Shown here piece after piece: positions 9,003 through 17,782 of a DNA stretch of 64,000 nt. Location: the NCBI RefSeq assembly GCF_004764705.1, contig NZ_SHLX01000030.1, forward strand, positions 46,686 through 110,685, given 5' to 3'. A model generated the notes under the pieces. That model did not search any database and had not been told where the DNA came from. It worked only from the letters and a program-made list of their open reading frames with translations. Source of the stretch: Paenibacillus cymbidii. GTDB lineage: Bacteria > Bacillota > Bacilli > Paenibacillales > NBRC-103111. How positions within the stretch are numbered: position 1 is the stretch's first letter; each line of letters opens with the position of its first letter. A program made the position numbers and the translations under genes.

Positions 9003-11360
9003 TTAAATGTGCTGTTTGCGATATTCGCCGGGTGTGATTCCGTTCATCTCCTTGAACAGCTTGATAAAATGCGTCACCTTGGCGTACCCGAGCTGCTCGC
9101 TGATGTCCTGCACCTTCAGCTCCGTGTGCAGCAGCAGTTCCTTGCTGCGCAGCACCCTCGCCCGCGTGACGTAATCGGTGAACGTAACGCCGGTATACTC
9201 TTTGAAAATGCGGCTGAGATACGCCGGGTTCAGGTTCAGCTTATCCGCCACAAACGTCAGCGACAACGTATTGATGTTTTCGGTGTCGATCAGTTGCTTC
9301 GCGTTTTCGACGTGGGCGTTTTTCTTCTCCAGGAATGCCTGGCCGATGTAGGTCGCCATCGTGCCGATCAACCCTTCGAACCAGATCGTCATTTCGCGCC
9401 AGCCTTCCTTCTGCAGGAATGCCGCCACCGCGTTCGGGCGCTCGCCGGGCACAATCTGCTCCATGTCAAGCTGCAGATCGCGCACCGTTTCGATCAGCTT
9501 GACAAGCAGGAGCAGGAACGTTTGCTGCACTTGGGGAAAAGCGATTTTGCCCGTTTGCGCCCGCAGGTCGCGCACCATTTCGGCGAATACGTCCAGCGCC
9601 TTGTCCTTGTCGCCGTTCTTCAGGCAAACGAGCAGCGCCGCCTCCTTCTCCTTCGGGTAATGCAGCGGCTTGTGCGCGTGCAGGCGGACGTCTTCGATAT
9701 AAATGATGTCGCTGCCGCTGCTCATGCCCCGGAACTGCAGCGTCTCTTCCGCTTCCCGGAACGCCCCCGGCAAGTCGGCGATGGTGCCGCAATAAGTGCC
9801 GATCCCGATCGTGCACGCCAGGTTGTGCCGTTCGGCAAGCAAGTCGCGGATCGATTCCGCCGCCTCGAACACGACGGCCATCTCCATTTCGCCGCAATGG
9901 ACGAGCGCGAGGTACAACTGATCGTCAAGCTCCAGCACCCAGTGGGCCAAAATCGGGTCGAGCGCGCCGGCAATCGTATCGGTCACGAGCAAACGTTCGA
10001 TTTTTTCGCTTTCGATGCTGGCCGCGGCGCCGTCGCTTCCTTCCGCGGAGACGAGCAGCGGCACGAGGCCGCGCGTCGGCAAACCGATGCCGAGGAAACC
10101 GAAACGTTCCTCGATATATTTTTCGTCGAAGGCGTTCGTTTTCAGCAGGGAGCGGACAAACTTCTCCTGGTGCGCCGGCAAGCTTTCCCGCAGCCGAATT
10201 TGCAGGTTGCGCTTCGTTTCGTAAGCGTCGGCCAGCCCTTCGCGGATCACGTGGAACTCGCCTTGCGCCGGTTTGCCGCCCGGGTCGCGCCAGCTGCCTT
10301 CCTTGACGAACTGCAGCAGCATCGACACCGGACGATACATCCGGCTGCTCGTCAGCACGGCCAATATCGCCGCCGCAATCGCCAGCAGCACGGAGATCGT
10401 AAAGAACAGATTGCGTATGCTCGAAATGTTGCTGTACATGTCGTGCAGGCTGGTGACGCTGGCGATTTTCCAGCCGAGCACGCCCGACGAGCGCCACGAG
10501 ATGAGCTCGCGCCCGCTGAGCACCTGGTTCGATTTGGTTCCGCCGTCGAAACCGACGTTCGGGCCTCCTACGACGCTCTGCACAAGCGACAAGTCTCCCG
10601 CTTTGCCGGCGTCGCTGTCGTACAAGAGCGGCTCGCCATTGCGGGAAAATACATACAGCGACGACTTGTCCTTCGACTCCAGCCGGCTGATTAAATTCGT
10701 ATAGAAGGCGTCGGCATCCAGGTTGATGACGACCGTATATTTCGCGTCCAGCGGGCGGAACACGACGGGAACGACACGTTTGACACTGCCGTCCTCCTGC
10801 TTGGCATTGCGCACATTCATCATGATCGGATAGCCAAGCGCCGTGGGCTGGAGTTGGGCATCCCAGCCGCTGTCGTAGAACCGGCCGATTTCATATTGCA
10901 GCGAGCCGGACGTCAGCACGATGCCGCGCGCCGGATTAACATAATAAATGGAAAAAATAAAATCGCTCAACTGCATGAGCGTTTCGATATTTTTCTGCAC
11001 CTTGGCTTTGCTGGTAATGTAGTTGGTCAGCTCTTCGCGATTGCTCGCGATGTACCATGTATCGATTTCCTCGAAATAGTTGCCGAGCGGGAAGCGGTCG
11101 AACTCGACGAAGGTGCTGTTGGTGACGAACTGCCGGTAGCCGTTGCCAAGCTGCTTGACGACCAGTTCCATCGCGTTGACCGTTTGCAGCAAGTAGCGTT
11201 CGTTCGCCTGCTCGATGTCCTTGCGCATCGACTTCTGCACATTATGGTAGAAAAAAACGCCGAGGATGGCGATCGGCACAAGACACAACAGCAGCATAAA
11301 GATGACCAATCTCATCAAAAAGCGTTTGTGCCGCGCGTACGATCTCATTTTATGCAGCAT
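9003..11360 (-). CDS. Membrane-anchored AraC-family transcriptional regulator
   Basis: A 785-aa regulator. A transmembrane segment at residues 15-37 and another near 305-325 bracket an extracytoplasmic sensor domain of about 260 residues. The cytoplasmic part has a diverged linker and a C-terminal AraC-type double helix-turn-helix, from about residue 685 (KLNLNPAYLSRIFKEYTG, then ISEQLGYAKVTHFIKLFKEM). This layout is standard for Paenibacillus regulators placed directly upstream of LplB/YtcP/YtcQ transporters. It should sense an extracellular sugar and activate the neighbouring operon. A consensus cre site lies about 70 nt upstream of its start, indicating catabolite repression by CcpA. Confidence 0.92.
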   Translation of the reverse strand: MLHKMRSYARHKRFLMRLVIFMLLLCLVPIAILGVFFYHNVQKSMRKDIEQANERYLLQTVNAMELVVKQLGNGYRQFVTNSTFVEFDRFPLGNYFEEIDTWYIASNREELTNYITSKAKVQKNIETLMQLSDFIFSIYYVNPARGIVLTSGSLQYEIGRFYDSGWDAQLQPTALGYPIMMNVRNAKQEDGSVKRVVPVVFRPLDAKYTVVINLDADAFYTNLISRLESKDKSSLYVFSRNGEPLLYDSDAGKAGDLSLVQSVVGGPNVGFDGGTKSNQVLSGRELISWRSSGVLGWKIASVTSLHDMYSNISSIRNLFFTISVLLAIAAAILAVLTSSRMYRPVSMLLQFVKEGSWRDPGGKPAQGEFHVIREGLADAYETKRNLQIRLRESLPAHQEKFVRSLLKTNAFDEKYIEERFGFLGIGLPTRGLVPLLVSAEGSDGAAASIESEKIERLLVTDTIAGALDPILAHWVLELDDQLYLALVHCGEMEMAVVFEAAESIRDLLAERHNLACTIGIGTYCGTIADLPGAFREAEETLQFRGMSSGSDIIYIEDVRLHAHKPLHYPKEKEAALLVCLKNGDKDKALDVFAEMVRDLRAQTGKIAFPQVQQTFLLLLVKLIETVRDLQLDMEQIVPGERPNAVAAFLQKEGWREMTIWFEGLIGTMATYIGQAFLEKKNAHVENAKQLIDTENINTLSLTFVADKLNLNPAYLSRIFKEYTGVTFTDYVTRARVLRSKELLLHTELKVQDISEQLGYAKVTHFIKLFKEMNGITPGEYRKQHI

Positions 11361-11431
11361 ATGGCCAAAATCCCTCCCCGATTGAATAGTCGTGCGCCAG
11401 GCGATTCGTCCGCGATGCGTTTCCCCCTTGA

Positions 11432-11446
11432 TTGAAAGCGTTTACT
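11432..11446 (-). promoter_or_regulatory. Catabolite-responsive element (cre) upstream of the AraC regulator
   Basis: TTGAAAGCGTTTACT matches the CcpA cre consensus WTGNAANCGNWNNCW at every fixed position. It sits upstream of the 785-aa regulator gene. A minus-strand TATAAT lies just further upstream at 11474-11479, so the cre would fall downstream of transcription start and act as a roadblock or repressor site. Confidence 0.75.
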
Positions 11447-11580
11447 ATTTATCGGAGCCAAGACATATTAACGATTATACCCGATTTCGGGGCCGTGCCG
11501 TAATATGCCGAAGGATGACCTGAATGACCTATTTGATGACTTCCGCGTTGCGGGACGCGGGTTGGCTCGCGCGAAAATAT

Positions 11581-11609
11581 AAATAGGCCATTTTTTATAT
11601 GGCCTATTT
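11581..11609. repeat. Single AAATAGGCCAT hairpin
   Basis: AAATAGGCCAT and ATGGCCTATTT form an 11-bp perfect stem around a 7-nt loop. It resembles one unit of the four-hairpin elements at 2605 and 23072. It lies between the ends of the HD-GYP gene and the AraC promoter region, where it may serve as a terminator for the HD-GYP gene. Confidence 0.7.
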
Positions 11610-11642
11610 GCTGGTACGGCTTGTTTGCAAACACCCCTAGAT

Positions 11643-12674
11643 TTAAGTCAACACATTCTCAATAAACACCGTCGTCTGTTTGGCGAGGTCGACTTCCTTG
11701 ATCGTCAGATCGTTGTCGTATTCCTGCTTGACGACGCGTATGACCGGACGGCCGGGCAAGCCGCGGTGCTGGCCGACGACGACGCCGGTTTCGCGGGTCG
11801 TCAGCCGGACCGACGTGCCGGTCGGGTAGACGGAAATGATTTTCAGAAATTGGATCAGCACCTCGCGGTCGATCTCCGAGCCCGACATCGCCATCATCCG
11901 CTCGCACGCTTCATGCGGCAGCATTCGTTTGCCCGCCGACAGATCGAACAGCAAATTGTCGTAAATGTTGGCGGCTGCCACGATTTTGGCGTACAGATGA
12001 ATCTGCTCGCTCGCCACCCGGCGCGGGATGCCCTGGCCGTCGGGCCGCTCGTGATGCTGAAACGCGACATGCGCTATCAGCAGGCTGAACTCGCGCTTGT
12101 TCTTCAGCACCTCGAAGCCGCGCCACGTATGGTGCAGCTTCAAGTCGTCCGATTCGTCGTCGGTGATCCGCTCCAGCTTGCCGATGTCGTGCAGCAGCGC
12201 GCCGATCGCCAGTTCCTTCAGCTGCGCCTGCGACAACCCCATATTGATGCCGACAAGCGTCGACATGGTGGCGACGTTCAACGCATGCACGTACATTTCG
12301 TTGTCCTTCGTGCGAATGTCCGACAGCTGGAGCAGCACTTCCTTGTTCTGCGTAATGTCTTCCAACAGCCGGTCCACGCTGATGCTGATCGCCTTGGTGC
12401 TGAAATCTTTGCCCGATTTGATCGAGTCGAACGTATCGCCGATCCGCTGCATGACGGCCCGCTTGTTCTCTTCCGAAACGACTTCCTCGATTTCCACGTC
12501 GGCAAAATTCGGGTCCTTGATATACACCATCGCCACGCCGATCCGCCGCAGCGTCGTAATCATATAAACGGTCAGCTGCACATTCTCGGAAAGCAGAATC
12601 GCCCCGTTGCTCGCAAATATCGTTTTCCCCAAATACTGGCCCGGCTCCACGGTTTCGATCGATACGTAACGCAA
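11643..12674 (-). CDS. HD-GYP domain protein, putative cyclic-di-nucleotide phosphodiesterase
   Basis: A 343-aa cytoplasmic protein. The start is a TTG at 12672-12674, 8 nt after GAGGGG. The HD metal motif reads LLHDIGKLERI, and the GYP box reads HHERPDGQGIPRR, with GIP in place of GYP. Upstream of the HD domain is a roughly 130-residue N-terminal region found in many Bacillales HD-GYP proteins that lack a receiver domain. Such enzymes hydrolyse c-di-GMP or related signals. No operon partner is obvious, as it is flanked by a hairpin downstream and ogt upstream. Confidence 0.88.
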   Translation of the reverse strand: MRYVSIETVEPGQYLGKTIFASNGAILLSENVQLTVYMITTLRRIGVAMVYIKDPNFADVEIEEVVSEENKRAVMQRIGDTFDSIKSGKDFSTKAISISVDRLLEDITQNKEVLLQLSDIRTKDNEMYVHALNVATMSTLVGINMGLSQAQLKELAIGALLHDIGKLERITDDESDDLKLHHTWRGFEVLKNKREFSLLIAHVAFQHHERPDGQGIPRRVASEQIHLYAKIVAAANIYDNLLFDLSAGKRMLPHEACERMMAMSGSEIDREVLIQFLKIISVYPTGTSVRLTTRETGVVVGQHRGLPGRPVIRVVKQEYDNDLTIKEVDLAKQTTVFIENVLT

Positions 12675-12765
12675 CCCAATCGCCCCTCGCTGCTCGTAAA
12701 TTGTATTCTCCTGCTGACTGACTCGCCGGAAATTGCGGGTGAGAGCCTGACCTATTGATTATTTA

Positions 12766-13290
12766 TTACTCGCCGAACCGGGCTTGAACGCCTTCCAATT
12801 GCAGCAAATGCCGCTTGATCCCGACACCGCCGCCGTAACCGACCATGGTGCCGTCCTTGCCGATCACGCGATGGCAGGGAACGACGATCGGCACCGGGTT
12901 GCGATTGTTTGCGCCGCCGACGGCGCGAACCGCTTTCGGCGACCCGATCGCTTCTCCGATTTGCAGATAAGACCTTGTTTCGCCGAACGGGATCGCATAC
13001 AGCGCCTGCCACACACGCACCTGAAACGGCGTGCCGCGCAAGTCGAGCGCCAGCTCGAACCGCTGCAAGCGACCGACAAAATAGGCGCGCAATTGCTCCG
13101 CCGTTTCGGCAAGCAGGGCGGGATCCTGTTCGAAAGCAGGAGCGTCGTACATTTTGCCTGCCCACCCGGCAAGCTTGTCCGCCATATCGCGCCAGGATCC
13201 GAACTCGATGTGGCACAATCCCGCTGCCGTTGCGCATAACGTCAACGGCCCGATCGGCGATTCGATTTCGGCATAGCCTATCCGTGTCAT
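12766..13290 (-). CDS. ogt: Methylated-DNA--protein-cysteine S-methyltransferase
   Basis: A 174-aa DNA repair protein that transfers the alkyl group of O6-methylguanine to its own cysteine. The active-site motif PCHRVIG is present near residue 140, preceded by the DNA-binding helix region (AIGSPKAVRAVGGANNRNP). Its length is normal for Ogt-type proteins without an Ada regulatory domain. Its ATG overlaps the queG stop by 4 nt, so the two are translationally coupled. Confidence 0.95.
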   Translation of the reverse strand: MTRIGYAEIESPIGPLTLCATAAGLCHIEFGSWRDMADKLAGWAGKMYDAPAFEQDPALLAETAEQLRAYFVGRLQRFELALDLRGTPFQVRVWQALYAIPFGETRSYLQIGEAIGSPKAVRAVGGANNRNPVPIVVPCHRVIGKDGTMVGYGGGVGIKRHLLQLEGVQARFGE

Positions 13291-14549
13291 CGTGTTTCCC
13301 CCGTCCCCGCTTCGCTGTAACGTTCCCCCGCAACCGGTTCTGCTCCCGCTTGGGCGTCCGCTCCCGCGCCGCCGCTCAGCGCGGCCAGCGCCCGCTCCAC
13401 CTCGGCCAGCGCCTCCGCGTCGCGCTCCTCGCGCTGGGCCTCACGCAGCGCGGCGGCCGCCTGTTCGCCGCCGATGCGGCCGATCGCCCAGGCGGCCGTG
13501 CCGCGGATCGCCGGCCGTTCGTCGCGTTGCAGCCGCTCGATCAACGCCGGCAGCGCGCTCGCGTCCCTGAAATTGCCGAGCGCGATGATCGCATTGCGCT
13601 CGATCGGCTTCTTCCCGCGCCACGCCGCGGCGCTGCGGCCGTAACGCTCCTTGAACGCCCTGTTGCCGATGCCGACCAGCGGCAGCAACAGCGGTTTGAC
13701 CGTTTCCGGATCGGGCTGCAGCTCGGGCTGATGGGTCCAGTTTTTTCCTTTGTTCTTCGGACAGACCACCTGACACGTGTCGCAGCCGTACAGCCGGTTG
13801 CCGATTTTGCGCTTCAATTCGTCGCTGACGAAGCCTTTCGTCTGCGTCACGAACGACACGCAGCGGCTGGCGTTCAGCTGTCCAGGGCCGACCAGCGCCC
13901 CGGTCGGGCAAGCGTCGATGCACAACGTGCAGTCGCCGCATTGCTCCGTTACCGGCACATCGGGCGGAAACGGAATGTTCGTAATCATCTCGCCGAGATA
14001 GACCCAGGAGCCCCACTCCGGGGTAATGATGGCGCAGTTTTTGCCGGACCAGCCGATGCCGGCGCGCTCGGCAACCGCCCGGTCGGCAAGCGCGCCGGTA
14101 TCGACCATGCTTTCCATCCGCGCGTCCGGCACCCGTTCGCGAATATAGTCCTCCAGCCGGGACATCCGGCTGCGCAGCACATGATGATAGTCCTCGCCCC
14201 AGGAGGACCGGGAAATCATGCCGCGATACGCCCCCGGCTCGGAGCGCGGCGGGTTCGCCAGCTTGGACGGATAAGCGACGGCGAACGAAACGATCGATCG
14301 CGGTCCGTCGAAAATAAGCTCGGGATGCGTCCTTTTGTCGATGTCCGGCTCCTCGAAGCCCGACTCGAATCCTTTGGCCCGATGGTCGAGCAAAATTTGC
14401 TTCAATTCGAGAAACGGCTCCGCCGAAGCGAATCCGATCTTGTCAATGCCAAGCGACGGAGCGGCGGCAATCAGCTCTTCCTTCAGCTTCTGCCACGATG
14501 CCGTTTCCGTCTCCGCCGCTGCGTCTGCCGCCGCCTTCATGCCCGTCAC
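13287..14549 (-). CDS. queG: Epoxyqueuosine reductase
   Basis: A 420-aa cobalamin- and iron-sulfur-dependent enzyme that reduces epoxyqueuosine to queuosine in tRNA, the last step of queuosine synthesis. Two 4Fe-4S motifs are visible: CGDCTLCIDACPTGAL and CDTCQVVCPKNK. A C-terminal HEAT-like repeat region (AWAIGRIGGEQAAAALREA) binds the tRNA anticodon stem. The GTG at 14549 or the ATG at 14540 could be the start; the GGGGTGA before the ATG favours the shorter form. It is coupled to ogt downstream. Confidence 0.95.
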   Translation of the reverse strand: MTGMKAAADAAAETETASWQKLKEELIAAAPSLGIDKIGFASAEPFLELKQILLDHRAKGFESGFEEPDIDKRTHPELIFDGPRSIVSFAVAYPSKLANPPRSEPGAYRGMISRSSWGEDYHHVLRSRMSRLEDYIRERVPDARMESMVDTGALADRAVAERAGIGWSGKNCAIITPEWGSWVYLGEMITNIPFPPDVPVTEQCGDCTLCIDACPTGALVGPGQLNASRCVSFVTQTKGFVSDELKRKIGNRLYGCDTCQVVCPKNKGKNWTHQPELQPDPETVKPLLLPLVGIGNRAFKERYGRSAAAWRGKKPIERNAIIALGNFRDASALPALIERLQRDERPAIRGTAAWAIGRIGGEQAAAALREAQREERDAEALAEVERALAALSGGAGADAQAGAEPVAGERYSEAGTGETR

Positions 14550-14564
14550 CCCGTTTCCGCGCGA

Positions 14565-15128
14565 TTACGCGTCGCCCGGCCGCTGCCGCGTTTGCTTCTG
14601 CCACAACGCGTAATAGTCGTTTACGTGCCGGTCGTCGAACGGAGCGTCGCCGCGCCGGATTCGCGCCATAAGCGAATCGAGGCCGTTCTTGACCTTCTCC
14701 TCGACAACCGGAGAGTAGTGATAATTGGATTTGTGCCGTTCGTATTCGTCCTGATCGACAACATGCACGTCCTTCGACGGCGTGACGATAACATCCAGAT
14801 CGTAATCGATATAAGTAATGACGTTGCCGTTGCGATAGGCGGGAGACGCGACGTTGCAATAGTACCGAATGCCTCCCGATTCGATCAGTGCGACGATGTT
14901 GTACCACGCTTGCGGGATAAAAAAGGAAACGCCGGGAATTTTGCTGATCCACTCCCGGCCGTCCGCTTCCTTGATTCTCGTCTGGCTGTTGACCAACACA
15001 AGCATCGACTCCGCGGCATGGCTTGCGTGCAGCAACTCGCCCGGCACAAGCCAGTTTTCCAGCCACATGCGGTGCAGATGCCCGTCGTGCTTGAAGCTTT
15101 TGATAATCGTTGCGCGATTGGGATTCAT
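14565..15128 (-). CDS. DUF402 nucleoside tri-/diphosphate phosphatase (YgaC/Ntdp-like)
   Basis: A 187-aa protein of the DUF402 family. The core reads YCNVASPAYRNGNVITYIDY, followed by the Asp-rich strand DLDVIVTP. Characterised members (Bacillus YgaC, Staphylococcus SA1684) are metal-dependent nucleoside tri- and diphosphate phosphatases. The length matches that family. The start ATG at 15128 has GGAAGG upstream. The gene ends 15 nt before queG, so it may be the first gene of a three-gene unit with queG and ogt. Confidence 0.85.
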   Translation of the reverse strand: MNPNRATIIKSFKHDGHLHRMWLENWLVPGELLHASHAAESMLVLVNSQTRIKEADGREWISKIPGVSFFIPQAWYNIVALIESGGIRYYCNVASPAYRNGNVITYIDYDLDVIVTPSKDVHVVDQDEYERHKSNYHYSPVVEEKVKNGLDSLMARIRRGDAPFDDRHVNDYYALWQKQTRQRPGDA

Positions 15129-15313
15129 GGGCCGTCCGGTCCTTCCGTGTAATTGCTTTACGTTTTATTTTAACGCAAAAGATGGGCAATAGCGAGAGAG
15201 CGCCGCAGAATGGCGGGAAATTGGCCCTTGTGCGTCCGAAGCGACCGGAAAAGGCGAATCGCGGGCAAAAGCGCAGCTTCGACTGCCGGCAAGCCGCCGG
15301 ACCGTCTTGTACA

Positions 15314-15361
15314 AAGAAAAAAGCGTTCCCTTTACCGATTCGACGCGGTAAAAGAAACGCT
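15314..15361 (-). terminator. Rho-independent terminator of the GNAT gene
   Basis: On the minus strand AGCGTTTCTTTTACCG pairs with CGGTAAAGGGAACGCT (two mismatches), followed by TTTTTTC. It ends the transcript of the acetyltransferase gene. Confidence 0.85.
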
Positions 15362-15381
15362 GCAGACGGATATATGCAGGA

Positions 15382-15807
15382 CTACGAGCCGCTCACGATT
15401 GCCAACTTTCCGACGTACTTGGCCGACTCGGCGACCGGATAGCCCGCCGATTCGTATACGGCCAGAATCGGTTCGTTGTGCACGTCGACCGAAACGTAAA
15501 TGCCGCTCACGCGGCGCTGTTCGAATCGATCCTTCATCGCCTTGATCATCGTTCTGCCGATGCCGCGGCGCTGATGCTCGGCATGTACCGCAATCCGGTA
15601 AAAGATGCCCTTGTTGTTGTCGACCGTTCCAATAAGGACGCCAACGATTAAATCGTCCTGCTCGGCAACCATTACGAGCCCGCTGTCCAGGGACAGTTGC
15701 CTGACAAATGCCTCGACCGTTTCTTCATAACAAGCTTCGGACAAAATGTTCTCGAGCAAACCATTTACCGCCACATAATCGGACAATCGGAACGAACGAA
15801 CATTCAT
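15382..15807 (-). CDS. GNAT-family N-acetyltransferase
   Basis: A 141-aa acetyl-CoA-dependent acetyltransferase. The acetyl-CoA binding motif A reads VHAEHQRRGIGRTMI (Q/R-x-x-G-x-G/A), and motif B follows (VHNEPILAVYESAGY). The ATG at 15807 follows GGGGAGACC. It is a single-gene unit with its own terminator. The acceptor substrate is not predictable; small molecules and ribosomal protein N-termini are both possible. Confidence 0.88.
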   Translation of the reverse strand: MNVRSFRLSDYVAVNGLLENILSEACYEETVEAFVRQLSLDSGLVMVAEQDDLIVGVLIGTVDNNKGIFYRIAVHAEHQRRGIGRTMIKAMKDRFEQRRVSGIYVSVDVHNEPILAVYESAGYPVAESAKYVGKLAIVSGS

Positions 15808-15926
15808 GTATGGTCTCCCCTTGCGCCTTGCTTTCTGGTAGCTTTACAATTTCGACAAAATTTTCGGTTTTCCTGCAACAGTTTCGAAAATTCGCCACAC
15901 TTTTAACAAAATAAATTGAAATTTCG

Positions 15927-15941
15927 TTGAAAGCGCTTTAT
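15927..15941. promoter_or_regulatory. Near-consensus cre-like site
   Basis: TTGAAAGCGCTTTAT matches the CcpA cre consensus except at the last C. It lies in the 409-nt gap between the GNAT gene and sodA, 120 nt upstream of the GNAT start and 276 nt upstream of sodA. The site is nearly palindromic, so the target gene is unclear. Confidence 0.45.
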
Positions 15942-16033
15942 TTAAAGCGTATACACATACAGGCGTTCCTCTATATGTCATTTCCGTTTTTTTTCGTCGA
16001 TTATCTTCGGTTCTCTCCGGTTTTGTACATCTT

Positions 16034-16059
16034 GTTTCAAGCCGGGGCGGCACGGGTAA
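16034..16059 (+). promoter_or_regulatory. Candidate sigma-B promoter upstream of sodA
   Basis: GTTTCA at 16034-16039, a 14-nt spacer, then GGGTAA at 16054-16059. The sigma-B consensus is GTTTAA-N12-14-GGGTAT. The distance to the sodA ATG is 157 nt. The same arrangement occurs before five other genes in the next 12 kb. Confidence 0.6.
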
Positions 16060-16149
16060 ACAGTTATCGCGCATACAAACCGCTCTGCCGGCAAACGATA
16101 CTACGGTTGTCGCAGACAGGTTTCGCGCTGCACTTTCGATACATACATG

Positions 16150-16178
16150 TTGATTTATTATCCTTATTGGAGGATAAT
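16150..16178 (+). promoter_or_regulatory. Candidate sigma-A promoter of sodA
   Basis: TTGATT at 16150-16155, a 17-nt spacer, then GATAAT at 16173-16178. It lies 38 nt before the sodA start codon and would give a short leader. Confidence 0.65.
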
Positions 16179-16216
16179 AGAGGTTGTCTATTCCATCTCA
16201 CAGGAGGTTATCCACT

Positions 16217-16825
16217 ATGGCACATCAATTGCCACCGCTGCCTTACCCGAACAACGCGCTTGAGCCGCACATCGACGAAACGACGATGATGATCCATCAC
16301 GATCGCCATCACAACGCTTATGTAACGAACCTGAACGCCGCGCTGGACAAACAACCGGAGCTGCACGAGAAGAGCCTGAACGATCTGATCGCCGATCTGA
16401 ACGCCGTTCCGGAAGCAATCCGCACTGCGGTTCGCAACAACGGCGGCGGGCATGCCAACCACAGCCTGTTCTGGGAAGTTATCGGCCCGAACGCGGGCGG
16501 CGCACCGACCGGCGCGCTGGCGGCAGCCATCGATAGCGAACTGGGCGGATTCGACAAATTCAAAGAAGCGTTTGCTGCTGCAGCAACGACGCGTTTCGGC
16601 TCCGGCTGGGCATGGCTCGCGCTGTCGGGCGGCAAACTGAAAGTATACAGCTTGCCGAACCAGGACAGCCCGATCATGGAAGGCGATACGCCGCTTCTCG
16701 GCCTTGACGTGTGGGAGCATGCGTACTACCTGAAATATCAAAACAAACGCCCCGACTACATCGCCGCTTTCTGGAACGTTGTCAACTGGGATGCCGTTGG
16801 CAAACGTTACGACGCAGCGAAATAA
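16217..16825 (+). CDS. sodA: Superoxide dismutase, Mn/Fe type
   Basis: A 202-aa enzyme that dismutates superoxide to peroxide and oxygen in the cytoplasm. The four metal ligands are recognisable: His in MIHHDRHHNAYV, His in GGHANHSLFW, and Asp and His in LDVWEHAYYLKYQ. The ATG at 16217 follows CAGGAGG at 9 nt, while the in-frame codons upstream are not used. It has both a sigma-A-type and a sigma-B-type promoter upstream and a strong terminator downstream, so it is monocistronic and probably induced by general stress. Confidence 0.97.
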   Translation: MAHQLPPLPYPNNALEPHIDETTMMIHHDRHHNAYVTNLNAALDKQPELHEKSLNDLIADLNAVPEAIRTAVRNNGGGHANHSLFWEVIGPNAGGAPTGALAAAIDSELGGFDKFKEAFAAAATTRFGSGWAWLALSGGKLKVYSLPNQDSPIMEGDTPLLGLDVWEHAYYLKYQNKRPDYIAAFWNVVNWDAVGKRYDAAK

Positions 16826-16842
16826 TCGCCTCGGCAACATAC

Positions 16843-16876
16843 GAAAACTCCCTTTCGGATCGAAAGGGAGTTTTTG
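16843..16876 (+). terminator. Terminator shared by sodA and the convergent secreted-protein gene
   Basis: AAAACTCCCTTTCG and CGAAAGGGAGTTTTT form a long perfect stem with T-runs on both strands. It lies between convergent genes and should work in both directions. Confidence 0.9.
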
Positions 16877-16897
16877 CGTTGCGGCGAGCGAGTTCGC

Positions 16898-17782
16898 TCA
16901 GCTCTGCGTTTGCGTGCCGGAAGCAGCCGGCGCTTGCCGCGCGGCGCCTTGTTTGCCGGCGTCCTGTTTGTCCGTGCGCGGCTCATGCTTGCGGTCGACC
17001 ATCTGGCCGATCCAGTCAGTCAGGTTGTCCTTTATGCTGCCGACGAGCTGGTCTTTGCTGATGCCGTGTTCGCTGGCGATGTCGGACAACGATTTGCCTT
17101 CCTTCAGCTCGGCGGCCAAATCGTCCTGGCTGATGCCGAGGATGGTCGCCAGCTTGTCATTGGCTACCGGCAAGCCGCCCGCGCCATGCCCGCCTTTCCC
17201 GCCGCCGAAACCGAAGCCGCCGCGGTCGCCCGGTCCGCCCTTGCCGCCTTTGCCGCCGTTCGGCCCATGCAGCCCTTTCTGCTCGATCAGCTTGCCCACT
17301 TCGGCGGCGACTTTCTCCTTCGCTTGTGCCGCTTGCTCCGCGGTCAGCTTGCCGGCGGTCGCCTGCTCGTCGATGCGCTTCGTGGCGTCCGCGGTCAATG
17401 CCGCCGTCAGCGTATCGCTTGCAACGCCTTTCTCCGCGGCGATGTCCGCCAGGCTTTTGCCGCCGGCGAGCTCCTGCCGCAGCGCGTCCTGCTCCAGGCC
17501 AAGCGTCGTCGCCGCAGTCGCCAGCCAGCTCCGCGCGTCGCCTATGTAGCCGATTCCGCCGCCTCCGCGCGCTCCCTCCTTGCCGCCGAAATTGCCCGGA
17601 TGCTGCATCCGGCCTTGTTTGCCGTCTGCCTGCTTGCCCGGCGTTGCCGACGGCGCGGGCGACGTCTGCGCCGACGTCCCGTCATCCGCCGCATACGTCG
17701 ATTGCAGCCCGTATGCCGCTCCGCCGCTTAAAATAATCGCCGCCGCGATGCTGCCAGCCGCCAATTTTTTGTTCCATTTCAT
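16898..17782 (-). CDS. Secreted protein with two helical repeats and a Gly-rich linker
   Basis: A 294-aa exported protein of unknown function. The start is the ATG at 17782, because GGAGGAG overlaps the GTG nine bases upstream. A signal peptide covers residues 1-31 (KLAAGSIAAAIILSGGAAYG). Two related helical repeats follow, with the pattern LGxxxDxLxxELxxGKSLxDIAxExG: LGLEQDALRQELAGGKSLAD and LGISQDDLAAELKEGKSLSD. They are separated by a GGKGGKGGPGD-like Gly-rich linker. Such repeats occur in Bacillales surface proteins whose role is unknown. A candidate minus-strand promoter TTGTCT-N17-TAAATT lies upstream. Confidence 0.8.
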   Translation of the reverse strand: MKWNKKLAAGSIAAAIILSGGAAYGLQSTYAADDGTSAQTSPAPSATPGKQADGKQGRMQHPGNFGGKEGARGGGGIGYIGDARSWLATAATTLGLEQDALRQELAGGKSLADIAAEKGVASDTLTAALTADATKRIDEQATAGKLTAEQAAQAKEKVAAEVGKLIEQKGLHGPNGGKGGKGGPGDRGGFGFGGGKGGHGAGGLPVANDKLATILGISQDDLAAELKEGKSLSDIASEHGISKDQLVGSIKDNLTDWIGQMVDRKHEPRTDKQDAGKQGAARQAPAASGTQTQS

